Positions 59,688 through 64,000 of a stretch of 64,000 nucleotides of DNA are shown here, in pieces (position 1 is the stretch's first letter; each line of letters starts with the position of its first letter). Source of the stretch: Pseudoneurospora amorphoporcata (taxonomy: Eukaryota > Ascomycota > Sordariomycetes > Sordariales > Sordariaceae); NCBI GenBank assembly GCA_033297205.1, contig MU859089.1, positions 180,380-244,379 of the forward strand. Direction: 5' to 3'. Below the pieces are notes generated by a model. The model saw nothing but the letters and a program-made list of their open reading frames with translations, made no database searches and was not told the origin of the DNA. Made by a program: the position numbers and the translations under genes.

Positions 59688-61378
59688 GTTGACCGTTGAC
59701 CCAACCGCAATTGGTGTGTGCTATAGGTATTCGAATTGACAGCGCAAGATAAAATTTGAGTGAAGTTGGCTGTCTTTGCGGTGAAATGAAGCCTGCGGCG
59801 AGCTTGGGACGGGACTTTTTTTGGCATTACAAAGTCCGGGGCGCGTCGCGAATGGTCAAGAAAAGCAAGCAGCATTGGGGAACGACCCACACCACCCACT
59901 GTGGTCGGCACCCCGACGCTCGGACTCCCCACTGTTGCTGGCCGCAAAACGAGTGGTCGCCCCACGGCAAACGGACGACAGCGTCCCCCACTCGGGCAGC
60001 TCCCCTGTTACGCCCCGTTACCTAAGCACTGCCCCACAATACATACGAACCTCCTAGCTTCTCTGCATCCACAGCGGTGACGTCGATCATGGGTTTTCGA
60101 ACAGAACAACAAACAACAATGGCTTAAAACACCAGTATTGACTCTGCAATTGCGTGGCTATGTCACGATGTGAGCCCTCCAATTCCATACTGCATCATAT
60201 GTACAGCAATAAACTAATCACAAATACTACATGTCTACCACTTCGTCAGGTGTTTCATGTTCCTTGTGCGCTGACATGGAAGAGTCAGAGACATTACTCG
60301 TCCGAGCCAGGGATGAGTTGAGCCTTCAAAGACATTGGTCAAACTGAAGCGTGTGCGGATTGACGTCTCATCGCTTAAAAAAAGTCAAGCACTCATCTCA
60401 TCCCAGTTGTTGAGAGTTGGGCATCAGGATCGTGACACAAACAGCTGCCGTAAGTCCCCGCCGTCAGCATGGACTGAACTGATGCTTGGAAGTATTGTTG
60501 TACCTGGCAGCAGGAAGGAGAGACAGGACACGAACAGAGCCGAGATGGAAGCTCCTTCCATCTCGGCAGGCACGCAGCCTTGTTAGTCGAGTAGATGGAA
60601 GGAGAGCTCGAGTGGGATGCAGCACAGCATCGGACCGCATTGGTCGTGACTTCCCTATTGTCCAGGCAACCGTGCTGGGTAGCACCTTATTAGTATTGAA
60701 CCGTGTTGACCACACCTCGACCAAGCCACTGGTCCGGGTTGGGCGCCGACATCGTCAAATCCAGAGTTCCAACGGAGTCGCGAGGCTGTCCTGTCATCAC
60801 CGAGCCAATTGTAAGTTCGTTCCTACACCTCTCTTGACGTGCGGCGTTGAAGACATCTCATCGGGCGTTGGATGCGTGGTGCCCAAGCTTTGGCCGATAC
60901 TTGTCTCTCCCCTACACTGTCATTGAAGAAGGACAGACAAAGTTCACTTCCTGGTTGCGTCCAGGCTGCCCGCCAAAGCTCCCTTTCATCTAGACTACAG
61001 CATTGTTTTCATTGTCCCGACTTCGAGACAAAGAAGACTCCAACTCTCAATCCGGACGGGACAGGAGGACCCCTCATCAAAGCCGACTGATCACAACTCG
61101 CCCATCCGCAAATACTCCAGCTGTCTCACGGCTCTGCATCCCAGCGAGCAGCATCTTTTGAACAAAGAAATCAACTACAAGAGCACTAGACCCTCACATC
61201 CACACCCCCACTTTAGATCGCTTCGATCACCTTTTCGTTTTTGACGTACGGTCTTCTCTTCACTTTCACCCCACCCGAGTTTCACATCCCATCAACGAGT
61301 TCCGCGGAGCCTGGCGTTCTTTGAGTTCTTCTCCATCATTCCTCGTTTTCTTTTCGTGTTCCCTCTTTTCTCTTCAAC
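59688..61378. other. Divergent intergenic region with perfect hairpin
   Basis: Shared upstream region of the acinus-like gene and the rightward unknown gene. It contains the 13-bp hairpin listed separately and a C/T-rich leader from about 61180. No gene is seen. Confidence 0.5.
60539..60567. repeat. Perfect 13-bp inverted repeat with 3-nt loop
   Basis: GCCGAGATGGAAG (60539-60551), loop CTC, CTTCCATCTCGGC (60555-60567). All 13 pairs match. An imperfect third copy of the core (GATGGAAGGAG) follows at 60594-60604. No T run follows it, and its role is unknown. Confidence 0.9.
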
Positions 61379-62798
61379 ATGACAACCTCATCTCGAAAGG
61401 CAGGAACCCAGCGCTATGCGCCCTACCAAACACGCGCAAAGAATATGCGACCTTCTGCGATGGCCACCCCCAGCCCAACTATCACCGACGCCGACGGTGA
61501 TGTCGACATGTTTCTACTCCAAGCCCAGCTAGGCATCAGCTCGCCAAGCTTCACCGAATTCTATTATACCCCGGGCGATAACAGCAGCGCAAAACTGGAG
61601 CTTCATGGCGGTTATGTTGCTCGTGGAAACCCGACTACACCTCGTAGGAAGCCAAAGGATTTGGTTTACCCCACCATCGAGGTTGCCTTATCCCCGTCCA
61701 CCAAAGGATCCGACACTGATGAGGCGGGTTTCGATGAGGAAGACGAGTCCGAGAACGATTATGATGACGACAGCGCCGACGATGAGGATATTGATGACAA
61801 CTGGGGTTATCACAGCGGCCACACACAAACCCTCAGCAAGCGCTTGACGCGCGAGACGTCTCGTAATCCGGCGTATAGCAGCAACAGTAACTGGGACCAA
61901 TACGAAGAAGTCCCTCGCCATCTTGTAGACTATGCCAAGGTCATAAAGCATGTCTCTGGATATGAGGACTGGAATGAGGAGCAACGTCATCTCCACAAAC
62001 TTATCTTTCTAAGAGGTCTTCACCCAGTGATGCCAGCTTCATGGCGATGGAGTTTCAAGATGTGGGGTATTGCTGAGGGCAACCTTACTCATGTCTTCGC
62101 ACCAGATGATAGCAGGAAGGAGGTTGTCATCAAGGCCTATGGGAACGAGCTTGCTGGTACGTGTGCTACCTCAACCCCCATCTCTCTACTCTACCGGTTT
62201 ATACTGACTAGCTTGCCCTTCTCTAGCCTGCAAAGCACTGGAATCGGTGTTCCTTTGCACCCAGCGCATATTGGACTTTGAGAGGCTCGGTCAGCGCGAA
62301 CTAATGGGGCCATACACCGCAAAAGTCATCAGTCACTATTGGAAATGGGCCTTGAAAGATGCGGCGTTGGACAAGTGCAAGTTCCCTCCGCTGCTTCTGG
62401 TGCTGGAGTACGAATACGACCGCAGGCAAGATTTTGCCCATGAGGTTTCTGCTAGTGTGAGGAAGAGGGTTGAGGGAGTTGCCCAGCGTTGGTGTGGGGT
62501 GCTCATGGACGAGGACACAGGGGAGTACGTTGCGGAACCGCCTACCATTTTTGTTTTCACTGTGGTTCAACACACCCTCGTGCTGTCCACTTACGATGCC
62601 GCATCGCCAGAGCAAGGTGTCGTACAGATCGAAGAGGTCAAGTTCAACGCGAGAGGGCTTTGGCTCTGGAACTCACTTACCGTCGCCATTGCCGTGCACA
62701 TGGCTCGGGATACATTGATGAGGGCGCGGACATATGGATTCATTCGTGAACCTGGTCGCCGGAGGGGCAAGAAGGTTCAGAAGGATCCCGATGCCTGA
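61379..62798 (+). CDS. Unrecognised protein with central acidic region
   Basis: I do not recognise this family. Exons are 61379-62156 and 62227-62798 with a 70-nt intron (donor GTACGT, acceptor TTCTCTAG), 449 aa. The N-end is basic and Ser/Thr-rich, followed by a disordered stretch and a strongly acidic block at about 119-145 (DEEDESENDYDDDSADDEDIDD). The C-terminal 250 residues look folded and Trp/Tyr-rich: MPASWRWSFKMWGIAEG, LTHVFAPDDSRKEVVIKAYGN, ISHYWKWALKDAALD and LLLVLEYEYDRRQDFAHE. They end with a basic tail (REPGRRRGKKVQKD). No signal peptide or membrane span is seen. The reading frame and junction (ELA-ACKALESVFLCTQR) are convincing, so a real gene, possibly nuclear. Confidence 0.75.
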
Positions 62799-63540
62799 CA
62801 AGTCGACGTGGACAAACACATGGTTTGGCGTTTGTGGTTATGGCGTTCGCGACTTCTCCAATTCCAGCAATCCATATCTTTTTTCACGGAAATGCCTTTG
62901 TGACGAAAGGATCTGGTATGCTTGCTTTCAAATTTACCCTGCTACGGTGGTTGCTATTATATCACACCCAGCTTCTCTCATTCTACACATACAAGCTTTG
63001 TGTTCTCGTGGGTTTGCAAGTAACTCTCCGTTTTACTACTCGCCAAAACTTGGTCAAAAGTTCCTGGTTTCAAATGAAGATGCCTTTCAATACTTCTACT
63101 GACTGATGGTTTGCTGGAACAATGCGGAGGGCATTGTGCTCCGGCTAGTTGCCGATGTCACCCTGTACGTTAAATGAGTCGTGTCTTTCACAGGATCTGA
63201 GATACTATAATTTTCTTCCAACACTCCAAATGGCGAGTGGCGTTGATACGGAAAGCTTCGGTCTGTTAGGATCGTTCATGGGACGTTTCGTACTGGAAGA
63301 AGAGTAAGAGTCTGAACTCATGATACAAGTCTTCTAAAAGTCTGAACATTGATGTTTACCTATGTACATGTAATATAAACCAGTCAACGTTAAGTGGTTG
63401 CTCAAATAGATAGCGCTATCTATACTGTGGATTCCCCTTAATGATTCCACAAACTCATCCTAGGGACGTTACCTCTAGGCGCTATCCAGCCGAAGCGACC
63501 CCCCCGTGGGGCTGCGCCTGCAGCTGCATATGTTATAGGT
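62799..63540. other. 3' flank of unknown gene, normal composition
   Basis: Normal-composition flank of the unknown gene, ending in a short GC-rich stretch (about 63495-63530) before the AT-rich block. No gene is seen. Confidence 0.5.
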
Positions 63541-64000
63541 ACATCTAACTTAATGTCATAAACGGTTAAATATATATAAAGCAACTATATACAAATATAT
63601 TTATAAAGTAAAAATTATATATAATATAAAAATAATTTAAGTTTTAAAATAGTTTTTTTTACTAAAAATACTTAAATTTAATAAGGAGTTTGCTAATACT
63701 TTGCAAATACTTTGCGAATACTTTATGAATACTTTGCGAATACTTTATGAATACTTTGTAAATACTTTATTAATACTTTATTATAGAGAATGTCTTTTCG
63801 GACTGTAGCAAATGTCTTTTCGTACTGTCAGCTAAAACTAAAACTAAATATAACTTAGCCAAATGTAAAGGCACGGGAACGATTGTAGTATTAGAATTTC
63901 TATTATTTTTTTGCGCTTTTTACACACTTAGCGCCGGGACCTTGACGTAGGGTATAGTAAAGAAGTAGGAAAAAGATAGAAATTTGGCTAAAAGATTCTT
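63541..64000. repeat. AT-rich block, probable RIP-mutated repeat edge
   Basis: Abrupt shift to very AT-rich sequence (TATATATAAAG, TATATATAATATAAAAATAATTT) with almost no long open frame. In this fungal group such blocks are usually transposon relics mutated by RIP, which turns C:G into T:A in CpA contexts. No element can be named from what remains. It continues past the window. Confidence 0.75.
63695..63782 (+). repeat. 11-bp tandem repeat (AATACTTTnnn), 8 copies
   Basis: AATACTTT starts at 63695, 63706, 63717, 63728, 63739, 63750, 63761 and 63772, an exact 11-base period. The three variable bases alternate among GCA, GCG, ATG, GTA and ATT, differences that are mostly transitions of C:G to T:A. 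A second short duplication, AATGTCTTTTCG(G/T)ACTGT, follows at about 63789-63829. Confidence 0.95.

Noticed and set aside
1..64000. CRISPR arrays, operons, ribosome binding sites, dispersed 5S rRNA genes
   Set aside because: This is fungal nuclear DNA, so the first three do not apply; no 5S-like sequence was spotted by eye.

Overview
This window is nuclear DNA of a filamentous ascomycete, almost certainly the Neurospora/Sordaria group (Sordariaceae). Genes are spaced, carry short GT-AG introns (mostly 50-150 nt) with CTAAC-type branch sites, and sit on both strands without operons. The kinesin-1, RAD6/mus-8 and arg-2 products look nearly identical to the Neurospora crassa proteins as I remember them. 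The right edge (about 63540-64000) is AT-rich DNA with the look of repeat-induced point mutation (RIP). In N. crassa, arg-2, mus-8 and the kinesin gene are all on linkage group IV, which would fit one collinear block; that is recalled, not computed.

Layout. 1-990 (-): 5' part of a xanthine dioxygenase gene (xanA type), cut by the window edge. 1826-1914 (+): intron-containing tRNA-Tyr. 2269-4082 (-): GH125/Mug157 alpha-mannosidase. 4793-6568 (-): Clr2-like silencing protein with a long polyQ tract. 7696-8747 (+): short-chain dehydrogenase with a GC-AG intron and a one-base frameshift. 10034-10912 (+): secreted Ala/Pro/Val repeat protein. 13172-14722 (+): SUN-family, probably GPI-anchored wall protein. 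16275-17967 (-): CSN12/Thp1-like PCI protein. 19098-20451 (-): mitochondrial-type acetoacetyl-CoA thiolase. 21986-22685 (+): mus-8/RAD6 E2. 25190-28181 (+): kinesin-1 heavy chain. 29259-32244 (-): Ser/Thr-rich GPI-type surface protein with repeated modules. 37223-40276 (+): membrane-anchored aspartic-protease-like protein lacking canonical catalytic motifs. 41038-43336 (-): Tah18 diflavin reductase. 46916-48458 (+): two-RRM RGG protein. 49815-51244 (+): Gcs1-type ArfGAP. 51955-52959 (+): ETF beta subunit. 54455-54983 and 55047-56475 (+): arg-2 with its arginine attenuator peptide (AAP) uORF. 57549-59687 (-): acinus-like SAP/RRM protein. 61379-62798 (+): unrecognised acidic protein.

The genes are mostly independent housekeeping functions (arginine synthesis, mitochondrial electron transfer and thiolysis, DNA repair, transport along microtubules, Golgi traffic, RNA processing, heterochromatin, cell wall). 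The best-defined regulatory system is arg-2: its uORF encodes the AAP in three exons, one only 13 nt long, so splicing of the leader should decide whether the arginine sensor exists in the mRNA. Other points are a foldback inverted repeat near 18.45-18.84 kb, a perfect 13-bp hairpin at 60.54 kb, the SDR frameshift, and an 11-bp tandem repeat inside the AT-rich edge.

Limits: exon borders were read by eye from splice signals and protein continuity, not from RNA data. Family assignments rest on remembered motifs, and no search was run.
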